Positions 8,511 through 16,873 of a stretch of DNA of 41,362 nucleotides are shown piece after piece; within the stretch, counting starts at the first letter, position 1; every line of letters starts with the position of its first letter. Origin of the DNA: an uncultured bacterium (GTDB taxonomy: Bacteria; Cyanobacteriota; Vampirovibrionia; Obscuribacterales; Obscuribacteraceae). Under the pieces are notes generated by a model. It did not search any database. It was not told the origin of the DNA and was given only the letters and a program-made list of their open reading frames with translations. Where the stretch lies: assembly GCA_903835185.1 (NCBI GenBank), contig CAILLX010000148.1, forward strand, positions 1-41,362, in the 5' to 3' direction. The translations under genes were made by a program, and so were the position numbers.

Positions 8511-9917
8511 ATGTCGGCAAAGTTTGCAGTCGAAGAGATTATTGAGATAACAGGTGGGCGGTTGGCCCAGGGAATGATGCCGGATGGTGCCGGGCAGATT
8601 TCAACCGATACGCGCAATATTTCTGAAACTGACTGGTATCTTGCCATGTCAGGCGAGCTTTATGATGGGCATAACTTCCTTGGCGATGCCTATTCTGCTG
8701 GAGCGCTCGGAGCAATTGTTGCTGAAAGACCCAGCTATCCAATTGCAAACAATTCTTTTCCGTTAATTGCTGTTGAAGATACGCTTGCAGCTTATCAAGC
8801 TCTGGCAAGAGCCTGGCGGTTTAAAGTTTCTCCTGCCGTAGTCGGTGTCACAGGATCGTCCGGCAAGACAACTACCAAGGAGATGTGTGCGTCAGTATTT
8901 GCTGCTAGCATGCGCACGCACAAGTCGCAAGCAAATGAAAATAATGAGGTTGGTGTAGCCAAGACAATTCTTGCCATGCCGGCTGATACTGAGGTTTTGA
9001 TCATCGAGCTTGCCATGCGTGCTCGTGGCGAAATTGCCGCTTTAACTAAGATTGCCCTTCCGGATGTCGGAATTATTGTTAATGCCGGAGTGGCGCATAT
9101 CGGAATTCTTTCCAGTGTGGATAACATAGTGGCGGCAAAATGCGAACTACTTGAAGAAATGAGCACCGTCGGTGGTGTCGCTGTAATTGGACAACAAAAT
9201 GAACTGTTGATTGCTCGCGCTCAGTCGGTGTTTGGCGATAGGATGCTGGTTTGGACACCGGAGTCGGTGAGAGAGTTGCAAGTGACACCGGAGAAAACAG
9301 TATTTGCTGTCGGTGCAAGTGAGTGGTGCAACAAGGAGAGCAAGTTCAGCGTGCGCGCACATGGTCTATCTCAACTGCAAGATGCCTGGTGCGCCATTAT
9401 GGCAGCACGCGAGTGTGGAGTCGATGACGAGTCGATTGCGCGTGGCTTGATGAGCTACAATCCAGTTAGCGGCCGTGGTACCAAACTTGTTGCGAAATGT
9501 GGTTGTACGGTTGTGGATGAAGCATACAACGGCAATCCTGATTCAGTGCGTTCCTCTGTATGTTCGTTTGTTGACGAACGGGTCTTTCCCCAGCCGGAGA
9601 AATATGTAGTCCTGGGCGAACTGGCTGAATTGGGGCAAGAGACCGACTTGCTGCACAGAGAGCTGGGCCGGTGGTTGCGCGACAAGAAATTGACAGCGCT
9701 ATTAACTGTAGGTCCAGTGGCTTGTCATATTGCCGAAGGAGCCGAGGGCGCAGCCTTTGAAGTCATTGCTTGCCAGGATCAAAAAGAAGTGGAAGATGCA
9801 TTGCGGCCACGTTTGACTGCACAAGCATGTGTGTTAATCAAAGGATCACACTGCGCCAATCTGGACAGACTGGTAGCAACCCTGGTGGTACCAGCAGTTG
9901 AAAACTGTTCTACTTAA
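8511..9917 (+). CDS. murF: UDP-N-acetylmuramoyl-tripeptide--D-alanyl-D-alanine ligase
   Basis: MurF adds D-Ala-D-Ala to the UDP-MurNAc-tripeptide in cytoplasmic murein precursor synthesis. The Mur-ligase ATP loop GVTGSSGKTTTKEM is near residues 110-123. ANENNEVGVAKTIL matches the family NxNNExGxP segment, IIELAMRARGEI matches the ligase metal/ATP region, and DEAYNGNPDSVRSS matches the conserved D-x-YNANP-x-S motif of MurF. At 468 residues the length is normal. ATG 8511 is preferred over the adjacent GTG 8508 because GGAG lies 8 nt upstream. The last bases overlap the convergent DCC-like gene by 4 nt. No other mur gene is in the window. Confidence 0.93.
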   Translation: MSAKFAVEEIIEITGGRLAQGMMPDGAGQISTDTRNISETDWYLAMSGELYDGHNFLGDAYSAGALGAIVAERPSYPIANNSFPLIAVEDTLAAYQALARAWRFKVSPAVVGVTGSSGKTTTKEMCASVFAASMRTHKSQANENNEVGVAKTILAMPADTEVLIIELAMRARGEIAALTKIALPDVGIIVNAGVAHIGILSSVDNIVAAKCELLEEMSTVGGVAVIGQQNELLIARAQSVFGDRMLVWTPESVRELQVTPEKTVFAVGASEWCNKESKFSVRAHGLSQLQDAWCAIMAARECGVDDESIARGLMSYNPVSGRGTKLVAKCGCTVVDEAYNGNPDSVRSSVCSFVDERVFPQPEKYVVLGELAELGQETDLLHRELGRWLRDKKLTALLTVGPVACHIAEGAEGAAFEVIACQDQKEVEDALRPRLTAQACVLIKGSHCANLDRLVATLVVPAVENCST

Positions 9918-10360
9918 GCGGCAGCACCGTAATCAGCCTGGTCGGCGGCTTGAGGCTGCACTACCGGGCAACTGCGGCTTGGCGGTTTGCCAAACAGGCT
10001 GCTGCGGTGGCATATGAGATGGTAGAGCAGCTGTGTGAGCCACATTGTGCCGGGCAGAATATATAGAGCGGCAGCGACCCTGCCACAAGGAAGGTTTTTA
10101 AGAATGAAAGGAATGGCGTCAGCTCCTGTCCAGCTCACATTGTCCTCGTCTATAAGGAGTAGACTGTGCCTGGATTGCTGCAGCTGGGCAAGCTGTTGTG
10201 AGGTGGACTGGTTGTTGTTGCCCAGGGAGATAAAATCAAAACGGTGTTGACGATCCCATGATTTGACAAGCTTAATCAGGTGACAGACAGCCGGACTGCT
10301 GTCATCGTGAATCAGCTTGATCTGGCATAAACCTTGGCTAGCAAGTCCTGCGCCTTCCAT
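9914..10360 (-). CDS. DUF393/DCC-like protein lacking the CxxC pair
   Basis: The overall pattern is that of the DCC (thiol-disulfide oxidoreductase-like, DUF393) family: a first strand ending in HDD (18-20), a helix LIKLVKSWDRQ, the strand FDFISLG, LLLIDEDNVSWTGADAIPFIL (centre), and a late LYHLICHRSS segment. In DCC proteins the first strand ends in DGxCxxC. Here the residues are D19-D20-S21-S22-P23-A24-V25-C26, so only one Cys remains and redox activity is unlikely. The tail (SCPVVQPQAADQADYGAAA) is low complexity. AGAGGA lies 5 nt before the ATG. It is convergent with murF and overlaps its stop. Confidence 0.6.
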   Translation of the reverse strand: MEGAGLASQGLCQIKLIHDDSSPAVCHLIKLVKSWDRQHRFDFISLGNNNQSTSQQLAQLQQSRHSLLLIDEDNVSWTGADAIPFILKNLPCGRVAAALYILPGTMWLTQLLYHLICHRSSLFGKPPSRSCPVVQPQAADQADYGAAA

Positions 10361-10621
10361 GCTGGTCCTCTTTCAAAAATTAAACTGTTTTAGTGTCAAA
10401 ATTTTAGCAGAAATTCATAAATTTGATCTTTCCTGTTTTTGTCTCCAGACAAAGATACTTTTGGGCTCTAGCTGCCACTTGAGTACGCGCCATCGGCTGC
10501 ACCAGGTGTTGGTTGGCGGCGCTTGGCAAGAGTGTCCAACTGGATGAGATTATTTGCTATTATCAACCTCTACTTGGCTGGCTGCTTTACTTCCTAGCGG
10601 AACAAGCAGCGGAGGTAATTC

Positions 10622-12550
10622 ATGCGTTATGACTTTGATGTCATAGTAATCGGTGGTGGACATGCAGGAATCGAGGCAGCTCATGCTGCCTCCAGACTGG
10701 GTTGTCGCACTTTGATGATTGCAGCCAATCTGGACACAATAGGTGCCATGCCTTGTAATCCGGCAGTAGGCGGACCGGGCAAGTCTCACCTTACCAGGGA
10801 GGTCGATGCATTAGGCGGCGTAATGGGGCAGGGAGCCGATGCTACTTACCTCCAGATGCGTGTGCTCAACGCCAGCCGTGGCATGGCTGTCCAGGCGTTG
10901 CGTGCACAATCGGACAAACGCGAGTACAGCCTGTGGATGAAGCTGTTTATGGAGGGTCTTCCCGAGCTTACCTTAAAACAAGGGATGGTGACAGGGTTTG
11001 TCACTGATGGACAGCGAATTGCCGGTGTTCAGCTTGCTTTAGGAGAGCAGCTCACAGCTGGAGCAGTGGTTCTGTGTGCAGGCACCTTCCTTGAGGGGAC
11101 AATCTGGATTGGGCGCCTGTCAACACCTGCTGGTCGGGCTGGTGAATTCCCTGCCATCGGACTTTCTGGTTATTTACAATCTTTAGGTTTTACTTTGGAG
11201 CGCCTGAAAACAGGAACGCCACCACGTATTGACGGTCGCACTATCAATTATGCCAATCTACCGGTTGTGCCTGGCGACGAACCGCACTCCTTTTTCTCGT
11301 TCCTTGATTCTCGACCGATCCGTCCACAGCTGCCTTGTCACCAGACACGTACTACTGCGGCAACACATGAAGTGATTCGTTCCAACCTTAATGAATCACC
11401 GTTATTTTCAGGGTTGATTCATGGGCGGGGACCACGTTATTGTCCTTCAATTGAAGATAAGGTGGTGCGGTTTGCCGACAAAGATAGCCATCTGTTCTTT
11501 ATCGAACCAGAAGGGAGAAACACTTACGAAGTGTACTTGCAAGGCTGCTCAACCAGCTTGCCAATTTTCGTGCAGCAGAAGATTGTGCACTCTCTGCCCG
11601 GTTTAGAATCGGCAGTGATTGTCCGTCCGGCCTATGCAGTCGAGTATGATTACCTGCCGGCCTTGCAGTTTAAGCATAGTCTCATGTCCAAGCAGCTGGA
11701 AGGTTTTTTTGCTGCCGGGCAGATATTGGGTACAAGCGGCTATGAAGAGGCAGCTGCACAGGGTTTGATTGCTGGTGTAAATGCTGCTTGTTATGTGAGA
11801 GGTAAAGAACCTGTCGTATTGAGTCGCTCATCCAGCTATATCGGCACTTTGATTGACGACCTGGTCACAAAGGAGATTGGTGAGCCTTACCGCATGATGA
11901 CGTCGCGATCTGAATATCGCCTGCTTCTGCGCCAGGATAATGCTGATGTGCGCCTGACCCCGATAGGGCGTGACCTGGGACTTGTCGACGATCATCGCTG
12001 GAGCCTCTTCTGGTGTAAACAACAAGGTCTTGAGGAGGAGAAGAAACGGCTTGCCAGTACACGCATCCATCCTGGTACTCAATGGGATGAGGCTCTCAGC
12101 GACTGTGAAGAGCATATCAATCAATCTATTACGCTTGAAGAGCTGTTGCGACGTCCACGTGTGCCGTACAGTGTTATTGAGCAGATCTGCCCAAGTGGTG
12201 ATGATCCGTTTGCCTGGGGGCATGAAGTGGAGACAGAGATTAAGTACGCCGGTTACATAGAGCGGCAGAAAGCACAGGTGGCGCAAGCAGAGAAGCTGGA
12301 CTGGGTGAAGCTGCCGGTCGGCATCGACTACCTGTCTCTGGACAATCTTTCCAGAGAAGCTCGCGAGAAGCTCAACCGGATTCAACCCGAAACTCTCGGG
12401 CAAGCTTCGCGTGTTGGCGGTGTAAGTCCGGCTGATGTGTCGGTGCTGCTTGTCTGGCTGGAAGCTGGTCGTCGGGCTGCCAGGAGTAAGGAAATTAACA
12501 ACTTTGTGCCGCCTCCACCTGTGAGCGGCTCTGGTGTATGTTCAGTCTGA
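10622..12550 (+). CDS. mnmG: tRNA uridine-5-carboxymethylaminomethyl modification enzyme MnmG
   Basis: MnmG (GidA) is the FAD-binding partner of MnmE in forming cmnm5U34 in tRNA anticodons. FAD site: VIVIGGGHAGIEAAHAA (8-24) with GGGHAG at 11-16. Hallmark motifs are CNPAVGGPGKSHLTREVDALGG, GTFLEG, LKTGTPPRIDGRTI, GRGPRYCPSIEDKVVRF, LQPEG-type IEPEGRNTYEVYLQG and the C-terminal MMTSRSEYRLLLRQDNADVRL. The 642-residue length is normal. GGAGG sits 6-7 nt before the ATG. The upstream region (10361-10621) is divergent from the DCC-like gene. The MnmE partner is not in the window. Confidence 0.96.
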   Translation: MRYDFDVIVIGGGHAGIEAAHAASRLGCRTLMIAANLDTIGAMPCNPAVGGPGKSHLTREVDALGGVMGQGADATYLQMRVLNASRGMAVQALRAQSDKREYSLWMKLFMEGLPELTLKQGMVTGFVTDGQRIAGVQLALGEQLTAGAVVLCAGTFLEGTIWIGRLSTPAGRAGEFPAIGLSGYLQSLGFTLERLKTGTPPRIDGRTINYANLPVVPGDEPHSFFSFLDSRPIRPQLPCHQTRTTAATHEVIRSNLNESPLFSGLIHGRGPRYCPSIEDKVVRFADKDSHLFFIEPEGRNTYEVYLQGCSTSLPIFVQQKIVHSLPGLESAVIVRPAYAVEYDYLPALQFKHSLMSKQLEGFFAAGQILGTSGYEEAAAQGLIAGVNAACYVRGKEPVVLSRSSSYIGTLIDDLVTKEIGEPYRMMTSRSEYRLLLRQDNADVRLTPIGRDLGLVDDHRWSLFWCKQQGLEEEKKRLASTRIHPGTQWDEALSDCEEHINQSITLEELLRRPRVPYSVIEQICPSGDDPFAWGHEVETEIKYAGYIERQKAQVAQAEKLDWVKLPVGIDYLSLDNLSREAREKLNRIQPETLGQASRVGGVSPADVSVLLVWLEAGRRAARSKEINNFVPPPPVSGSGVCSV

Positions 12551-12676
12551 GCTGAGCAAATGGTGCGAAGCTCTCAAAATGTATGTTGATGAAAACTGGT
12601 TGCCAGAGAAGGTGCTACCATCTGTTGGTTGCCTGATAAGACATGTTAGTCCGATTGTTTAGCAAAGGAAGCGTTG

Positions 12677-13663
12677 ATGCAAGCAGTGGTGATTACTCAG
12701 TTTGGCGGTCCGGAAGTTCTTGATTTGCGTGCAGTGCCGGATCCGGTGCCTGCTGCAGATGAAGTTCTGGTGGCGGTCAAGTACACTGCTGTAAACAGGC
12801 TCGATCTTTTGCAGCGGCTTGGGCTTTATCCAGCGCCGGAGGGAGCTCCTGTTGATATTCCAGGAGTTGAGTTTGCCGGCACAGTTGAGAGCACCGGCTC
12901 TGCTGTGACTCGCTTTCGCGCAGGTGATCGAGTGTTTGGACTTGTTGGCGGTGGTTCATATGCCCAATATATTGTGGCTCATGAGCGCACAATCATGCCA
13001 ATCCCGAAGACGATCTCTTTTCAGCAAGCAGCAGCTATACCGGAGGCGTTTATGACCGCCTTTGATGCTCTTGTCGTGCATGGACAGTTAAAAAAGGGCG
13101 AGACAGCTCTGATAAGCGCTGCAGGTAGCGGGGTGGGAGCCGCCGCTGTACAAGTTGCGCGTGTATTTGGAGCACATACTATTGGTACTGCTCGTAGTGC
13201 CGGAAAGATTGAAAAAGCCTTAGCGCTTGGACTTGAACATGGCATTGTTGCACGCGAATGTAAGTTTGCGCAGGATGTCCTTGCTCTTACCGGAGACAAA
13301 GGAGTGGATGTGGTGCTGGAGCTTGTTGGCGGTTTATATATCAGTGAGGATATAGCCTGCATGGCAAGCAAAGGCAGGTTGATTATTGTTGGTCTTGTTG
13401 GTGGCGCACGGTGTGAAATAAATCTAGGAACAGTCCTGCGCAAGCGTCTTGAGATTCGCGGCACAGTGATGAGGTCACGCACGCTTGAAGAGAAGGTGTC
13501 TATTACAGAGCAGTTTTCCAGTCTGATGTTACCGCTTATCGCCGCCGGTAAAGTGTCAGCTGTCATTGACCAGGTTCTGCCGCTTGCTAAAGCAGCTGAA
13601 GCTCATGTTTATGTCGGCAAGAATGAGAATTTTGGGAAGGTGCTACTTGAGCTGCCTGTGTAA
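12677..13663 (+). CDS. NAD(P)H:quinone oxidoreductase, zinc-free MDR family (PIG3/Qor-like)
   Basis: This is a medium-chain dehydrogenase/reductase without zinc ligands. N-terminal segments AVVITQFGGPEVL and VNRLDLLQRLGLYP resemble the PIG3-type NAD(P)H quinone oxidoreductases. PGVEFAGTV, GDRVFGLVGGGSYAQY and the cofactor-binding ALISAAGSGVGAAAVQVA (Rossmann glycine run) follow, with DVVLELVGG later. ATG 12677 is preferred over the TTG at 12674 because of the AAGGAAG site upstream. The length (328) fits. The substrate is unknown. It stands alone, 126 nt after mnmG, and is convergent with the sensor gene. Confidence 0.88.
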   Translation: MQAVVITQFGGPEVLDLRAVPDPVPAADEVLVAVKYTAVNRLDLLQRLGLYPAPEGAPVDIPGVEFAGTVESTGSAVTRFRAGDRVFGLVGGGSYAQYIVAHERTIMPIPKTISFQQAAAIPEAFMTAFDALVVHGQLKKGETALISAAGSGVGAAAVQVARVFGAHTIGTARSAGKIEKALALGLEHGIVARECKFAQDVLALTGDKGVDVVLELVGGLYISEDIACMASKGRLIIVGLVGGARCEINLGTVLRKRLEIRGTVMRSRTLEEKVSITEQFSSLMLPLIAAGKVSAVIDQVLPLAKAAEAHVYVGKNENFGKVLLELPV

Positions 13664-13785
13664 TTACTCTTCAGACTCTTAAGGAAGCAGTCGTTCCAGG
13701 GTTTGACCGTCAGTAGAATTTCATCTTACTTTGATGTTGCGTTTGTCTGATGACTTAGATTTCAGCCATCAGCAATTGCTGTGTC

Positions 13786-16113
13786 TTATACAGACATAAT
13801 GAAGTAGATGCTGCTGCTGCCTCGTGTCGGATCCGACTCGGCCCAGATTCTGCCTCCAAGCCGCTCTATTGTATCGCGGGACAGGTACATAGAGAGGCGA
13901 GAGCTGTAAGTAGCCTGGGCGTGCCTGTCTTCGATGAAACCGACAAACATGTCATCTATCTCCGATTGAGGCACGGGCGGTCCTGAGCTGGTTATGCCAA
14001 TACGCAACTCCTGCCCTTTAACCAGGCTTTCGACACGGACTCGACCACCGGTGGCAGTAATACCAATCATTTTTTCCAAAAGCTGCAAAATGACACGTTT
14101 GAGGGCTTCTCTGTCAGTGCTGAGGTTGGGCAGTCCGGTCACTGTTTTATAGTCGAGAGACAGTTGATGCTCGCGTGCGACTGCAGCAACCTCTTCAAGA
14201 CACTCTGCTACCAGCCTGGTTACAATTACCGACTCACGTGGGATTGCAGGTGGTGGCACAATGCCGCCGTACATCATGAGCAAACTGTCGACGAGCCCGA
14301 TGAGTTGCTCATAGTGAGTGTGTAGCTGAACCAGAGTTTGCCCAACCGAAGGGTGCATGGTTTGAGAAGCGCCGGCAAGGACAGTTTTCCAGGTTGGCTC
14401 AACAGAGATAAGTGGGGAACGAATGGAATCTGAGAGCAAGGCAGCAATCTCTGCGCGCAATTGAGCCACTTCGCTTCGCAAAGATCTGTCATGCAAGACC
14501 ATTATCCAGCCCTGCACATTCTGATTGTCAGTGACAACAGGATGTAGATGCGTCAGCACCTCGACAGATTTATCCTCGCTCTTGTGATAGACGACCCCTT
14601 CAGGATAAAACTGGTTGATGAGATCTCCGGGATTACCGGTGCTGCGGGCAATCGACTGCGAGGACGAATCACTTCGCGGCTCGCCTGGTTTGCGGACAAG
14701 ATCAAAGCATAGCCTGCCTGCAATCTCTCCTTCTTGAACTCCCATCCAGTTGAGAAATACAGCGTTAGCTGAAAGAACGCTACCGAATTGGTCCAATACT
14801 AAGAAGCCATCTGTTGAAATTAACAAGACTGCATCAAGCTTTTGTTTGAGTGTGATAGCTTGCTGATTGACAGCGTTGACCTGCCTGGTGAGTTCGGCCA
14901 GCTGTCTGGACTTTTCTGAAAGCTCTCTGTTTAAGTGAAGTAACTGCTCGCTGGAGTAGCCGTCTTGCTTGGACTTCTCTGTTGTCTCACTGCTGTGCTC
15001 CAGCAACTGTCCTTTTAGATTTTGGATTGTTGAACGCATTGAAGAGACAGCTGTGTCGATGAGCTCGGCCAGCTCGAGCCATTCGCCTTCGAGACTTTCA
15101 AGCGGTTCCAGGTCGCTCTTCTGAGCCGTCAGATCCTGTGTCCGGCCGATGAGAAAGTTGAGCGGTTGACGAATGCTGCCGCTTATTGCAGTGGAGAATA
15201 CAAATGCAAAAATGGCTGCGATAATGGCAGTGGCGCTTACTTCAAGAGTGTAACTGAGCGCCTTTGAGGCGATTGGTGGCAAAGACGCGCTGACCAGAAT
15301 TATTCCCACAGGTGAAGAGCCGGCTTTCAGCCCGCCGGTTAGCCAGAGCCGTCCGTTCGCCTCAAATTCCTGCCCAGGAATGGCTTTGAGCCCGGACTCG
15401 TTAATCTTGGCGAGAAAGCTCCCCCCGTCATTATTCAGCCGGTGTGTGAAGGCGACAACTTTTCCTTCTTTAGCCGAGACGATTGCTAGGTCGACTGCTT
15501 TTAGATTAGGATCGTCCTCAAGGAATTTAAATTTGCTCACCAGTCCGGCGAGAAACTGGTTGTTTAACGGCTGGCTGATAGCTACAATCCCTGGCGCTGT
15601 CGAGCCGGATTTAATTAGCGACATGCTAGTTAAAGTGACCTGCCCGGTGGGGCTAAAGGCAGCAGCTCCACTCCAGGTTGAGTTGCTATTGACAGCATTT
15701 ACCCCTGGGCACTTGTCGGCTATAGAGTAGCCAAATTTTGCCGGTGTTTCGTTGCTGTAAAATACTTTACCTTGCTTGTCGAGAATAGTGACAAGAGCAT
15801 CCATACCGGCTTTATCCACAGCTGAATTAATTGCTTTGGCAAGAGCATCACGATTCTTGCTGCTAAACGCCTCTATAATTGCTGGATCGCCGGCGACAGC
15901 AGTAGCAAAGTTTTGATCTGCTTCTTCAATTGGTGGCAGCTCTTTCGTAAGTATCCTGGTTATGACTGCTTTTACTCGCGCATCAGCTTCGTCGTGTCCG
16001 GCTTTCCAATCGGTAAACAATGAATAACAGGCATGACTTAAGACCATGACCAGAATCACGGTTATGAAAGCAAGATTTAGCTTGGTGCCTAGTCCCAAAT
16101 AATCTCCAATCAA
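13786..16113 (-). CDS. Membrane sensor with PAS domain and degenerate histidine-kinase core
   Basis: Predicted order: TM1 (about 13-32); an extracytoplasmic Cache-like sensor (35-285, with VTILDKQGKVFYSN and similar); TM2 (about 289-311); a HAMP-like and coiled-coil linker (312-425); PAS (about 425-545, LISTDGFLVLDQFGSVLSAN); then a DHp/HATPase-like region (550-775). The H-box reads SDSIRSPL (561-568), so Asp562 replaces the phospho-accepting His. The N-box reads LLEKM (678-682), so Lys681 replaces Asn. The G1 box (ITSSGPPVP) lacks its Asp and the G2 glycines have become Ser, Arg and Leu. The fold pattern is still visible (ERLGGRIWAES). It is therefore probably a non-catalytic sensor or scaffold. 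The start is TTG 16113 or, with GGAG 5 nt upstream, TTG 16098. No response regulator is adjacent. A hairpin lies just upstream at 16119-16165. Confidence 0.8.
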   Translation of the reverse strand: MIGDYLGLGTKLNLAFITVILVMVLSHACYSLFTDWKAGHDEADARVKAVITRILTKELPPIEEADQNFATAVAGDPAIIEAFSSKNRDALAKAINSAVDKAGMDALVTILDKQGKVFYSNETPAKFGYSIADKCPGVNAVNSNSTWSGAAAFSPTGQVTLTSMSLIKSGSTAPGIVAISQPLNNQFLAGLVSKFKFLEDDPNLKAVDLAIVSAKEGKVVAFTHRLNNDGGSFLAKINESGLKAIPGQEFEANGRLWLTGGLKAGSSPVGIILVSASLPPIASKALSYTLEVSATAIIAAIFAFVFSTAISGSIRQPLNFLIGRTQDLTAQKSDLEPLESLEGEWLELAELIDTAVSSMRSTIQNLKGQLLEHSSETTEKSKQDGYSSEQLLHLNRELSEKSRQLAELTRQVNAVNQQAITLKQKLDAVLLISTDGFLVLDQFGSVLSANAVFLNWMGVQEGEIAGRLCFDLVRKPGEPRSDSSSQSIARSTGNPGDLINQFYPEGVVYHKSEDKSVEVLTHLHPVVTDNQNVQGWIMVLHDRSLRSEVAQLRAEIAALLSDSIRSPLISVEPTWKTVLAGASQTMHPSVGQTLVQLHTHYEQLIGLVDSLLMMYGGIVPPPAIPRESVIVTRLVAECLEEVAAVAREHQLSLDYKTVTGLPNLSTDREALKRVILQLLEKMIGITATGGRVRVESLVKGQELRIGITSSGPPVPQSEIDDMFVGFIEDRHAQATYSSRLSMYLSRDTIERLGGRIWAESDPTRGSSSIYFIMSV

Positions 16114-16118
16114 GTTGT

Positions 16119-16165
16119 CTTTTAGGAGTCCCTCCGCGGACCAATAGAAGTTTATCTCCTAAAGG
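16119..16165 (-). promoter_or_regulatory. Hairpin in the leader of the pseudo-kinase gene
   Basis: On the minus strand CCTTTAGGAG (16165-16156) pairs with CTCCTAAAAG (16128-16119), with one G-U pair and a 27-nt loop, ending 5-6 nt before the TTG start at 16113. The 5' arm contains an AGGAG element. It could mask or shape initiation; the function is inferred from position only. Confidence 0.4.
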
Positions 16166-16253
16166 AACCACTTTAGATCCATGTTGTCTTGTTGATTTTA
16201 GGTCTAAATAGTTATGGCAGATCTCAGGTACTGTTTTGACCAGATAAAACAGA

Positions 16254-16511
16254 TCAGGACAACATCTGTGCTTTTCTGTACTCAGCCTGCACCTGGATGC
16301 TCCGGATGAGCTGATTTGGAGTGCAATAGCCTAACTCAAGAAGTATCTGACCGAGCGGCTTTTGCTCACGCCCTGCAGCTACGTCCTGGCGCTGGATGTG
16401 AAGAGCTTCGTCGAGCTGATAAATCGTAATATAGCCAAGCTCAACAAGGATCTGTCCGAGCAATGTCTTGTTGGCGTCTGGTGGAGTTGTCTGTTTTGAT
16501 GACTTAGACAT
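16254..16511 (-). CDS. Stand-alone tandem MshEN-like repeat protein (85 residues)
   Basis: Two copies of a short repeat make up most of the protein: LLGQILVELGYITIYQLDEA (17-36) continuing to HIQRQ, and PLGQILLELGYCTPNQLIRS (52-71) continuing to IQVQ. The pattern LGxxLxxxGxIxxxxLxxxLxxQ is that of the MshEN (GspE/PilB N-terminal) domain, which binds c-di-GMP in some ATPases. The leading Arg of the RLG motif is absent in both copies, so nucleotide binding is uncertain. The start is placed at ATG 16511: an upstream GTG at 16550 would lie inside the SRP RNA gene. It is downstream of ffs and upstream of the pseudo-kinase on the same strand. Confidence 0.7.
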   Translation of the reverse strand: MSKSSKQTTPPDANKTLLGQILVELGYITIYQLDEALHIQRQDVAAGREQKPLGQILLELGYCTPNQLIRSIQVQAEYRKAQMLS

Positions 16512-16531
16512 AATTGTTCGCCTGGTAAAAG

Positions 16532-16632
16532 AGTACAGATCGCTGGACACACCCGGAAGATACAGCTTATGGCTGCTGGGTTTCCCCCCTGACCAGGTTC
16601 GCCGGCCTCCGCCGCATCCAGCGATCTGTACT
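16532..16632 (-). ncRNA. ffs: Signal recognition particle RNA (bacterial small type, 4.5S-like)
   Basis: The minus strand carries the SRP RNA domain IV core: GAACCTGGTCAGG, a GGAAA apical loop closed by GG/CC pairs, then AGCAGCC, followed by ATAAGCTG and TCCGGGTGT. These match the universally conserved GGTCAGG...GGAA...AGCAGCC arrangement. The ends form a perfect 16-bp closing helix (16532-16547 with 16617-16632). The length of about 101 nt is normal for the small form without an Alu domain. A TATAAT -10 box lies 5 nt before the 5' end, and a CUCUUUU run follows the 3' end. The RNA binds Ffh for co-translational membrane targeting; ffh and ftsY are not in the window. Confidence 0.92.
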
Positions 16633-16637
16633 TAGAG

Positions 16638-16643
16638 ATTATA
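16638..16643 (-). promoter_or_regulatory. -10 element of the ffs promoter
   Basis: The minus strand reads TATAAT here, 5 nt upstream of the SRP RNA 5' end, the position expected for a sigma-70 -10 box with +1 at 16632. The -35 is weak: the sequence 17 nt upstream does not resemble TTGACA. The rest of 16644-16873 holds the divergent upstream region of the TPR gene; nothing else is recognised there. Confidence 0.7.
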
Positions 16644-16873
16644 GACTATTTGGGGTTGTCATTCGTTATCTTCAAATACCTGAAGAGGCAATAATCCGAA
16701 TTGTAAAGAGGCTGGGGGTGCCTGCCTGTCTTGTCATGTGGTCTGTTCTAAATTGATGGCTTCAGACGCCAGCAGTCTAGAGCGACGGACTTCGAACAGG
16801 CATGGCTTTTTTGTTGCTACTATGTTGCTACTGTGAAGTTGGACACAAATTAACTGGGTAATACTGTCAATTC

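Noticed and set aside
13664-13785. Terminator between the quinone oxidoreductase and sensor genes
   Set aside because: I looked for a stem plus T-run on both strands and found only the short palindrome CAGCAATTGCTG.
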